Source of the DNA: CAYRWM01 sp964428055
GTDB taxonomy: Bacteria; Bacillota; Clostridia; Christensenellales; Christensenellaceae
Length of the DNA: 12,508 nt
NCBI GenBank assembly: GCA_964428055.1
Contig: CAYRWM010000043.1
Span: 1-12,508, forward strand
Reading direction: 5' to 3'
Positions 12,453-12,508 of this stretch are shown piece by piece (position 1 is the first letter of the stretch; each line of letters begins with the position of its first letter). A program made the position numbers and the translations under genes. The notes under the pieces were generated by a model. It was not told the origin of the DNA and made no database searches. It saw nothing but the letters and a program-made list of their open reading frames with translations.

Positions 12453-12508
12453 CTGACATGCTACCCCCTAGGTAGACAGTTGAAATAATAAAACTGTTTG
12501 CTTAGGGG
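12453..12508 (+). mobile_element. Possible end of an insertion sequence (IS3-like), running off the window
   Basis: From TGACATGCTACCCCC the sequence forms a 17-bp stem: 12465-12481 pairs with 12492-12508 around a 10-nt loop, with three G-U pairs and no mismatch. The TGAC end, CCCC block and GTAGACAGTTGAAAT resemble left ends of IS3-family elements from memory. No transposase is visible in the window, so this is tentative. Confidence 0.35.

Overview
The window looks like chromosome of a gut-type Clostridia bacterium (Lachnospiraceae/Ruminococcus-like). The reasons are a moderate AT bias, AGGAGG ribosome sites, a Gram-positive-type LexA box, Tn916-like Xis/Int pairs, and CHC2 and MobV genes typical of Firmicute mobilizable elements. 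No rRNA, tRNA or housekeeping gene is intact here. Most or all of the window is mobile DNA.

Layout. (1) 1-3033, minus strand: type I restriction-modification genes hsdM and hsdS, joined by an ATGA overlap. hsdS runs off the left edge just before its end. Upstream of hsdM is a candidate extended -10 promoter abutted by a perfect 14-bp LexA-type palindrome. (2) 3248-4260, plus strand: a 42-bp leader repeat, a small unknown ORF, a CHC2 zinc-finger (primase-like) gene, then a row of strong hairpins. (3) 4291-5596: six copies of a 36-bp imperfect palindrome, all in one orientation, separated by 342, 278, 139, 192 and 139 bp of broken coding sequence. (4) 5662-5973, minus strand: a stand-alone HIRAN-domain gene. 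(5) 6050-8838, plus strand: a second leader repeat, then a MobV relaxase, an excisionase and a tyrosine integrase (element A). (6) 8840-9140: tandem 11-bp repeats, a putative attachment site, ATACACC repeats and a terminator. (7) 9198-9405: a wrecked second copy of the CHC2 gene end and its hairpins. (8) 9516-10482, minus strand: a Fic toxin with a 57-aa VbhA-like antitoxin. (9) 10579-12287, plus strand: a third leader repeat, then a second excisionase/integrase pair (element B). (10) 12375-12508: a second copy of the attachment site, then what looks like one end of an insertion sequence.

Interpretation. Two related integrative mobilizable elements appear to sit in tandem. Each ends in xis-int followed by a 37-bp near-repeat (8978-9014 and 12375-12411). 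That repeat reads as the last codons of a gene, PTMKPI-x-E-stop, and resembles the C-terminus of class II lysyl-tRNA synthetase, so the suggested integration target is the 3' end of lysS. No matching left site is visible, so element A probably continues to the left and carries the hsd genes as cargo, while element B carries the Fic module. Element B has lost its relaxase and most of its CHC2 gene and may depend on element A for transfer. The three leader repeats would put the element genes under shared control. The least explained part is the 36-bp repeat array.
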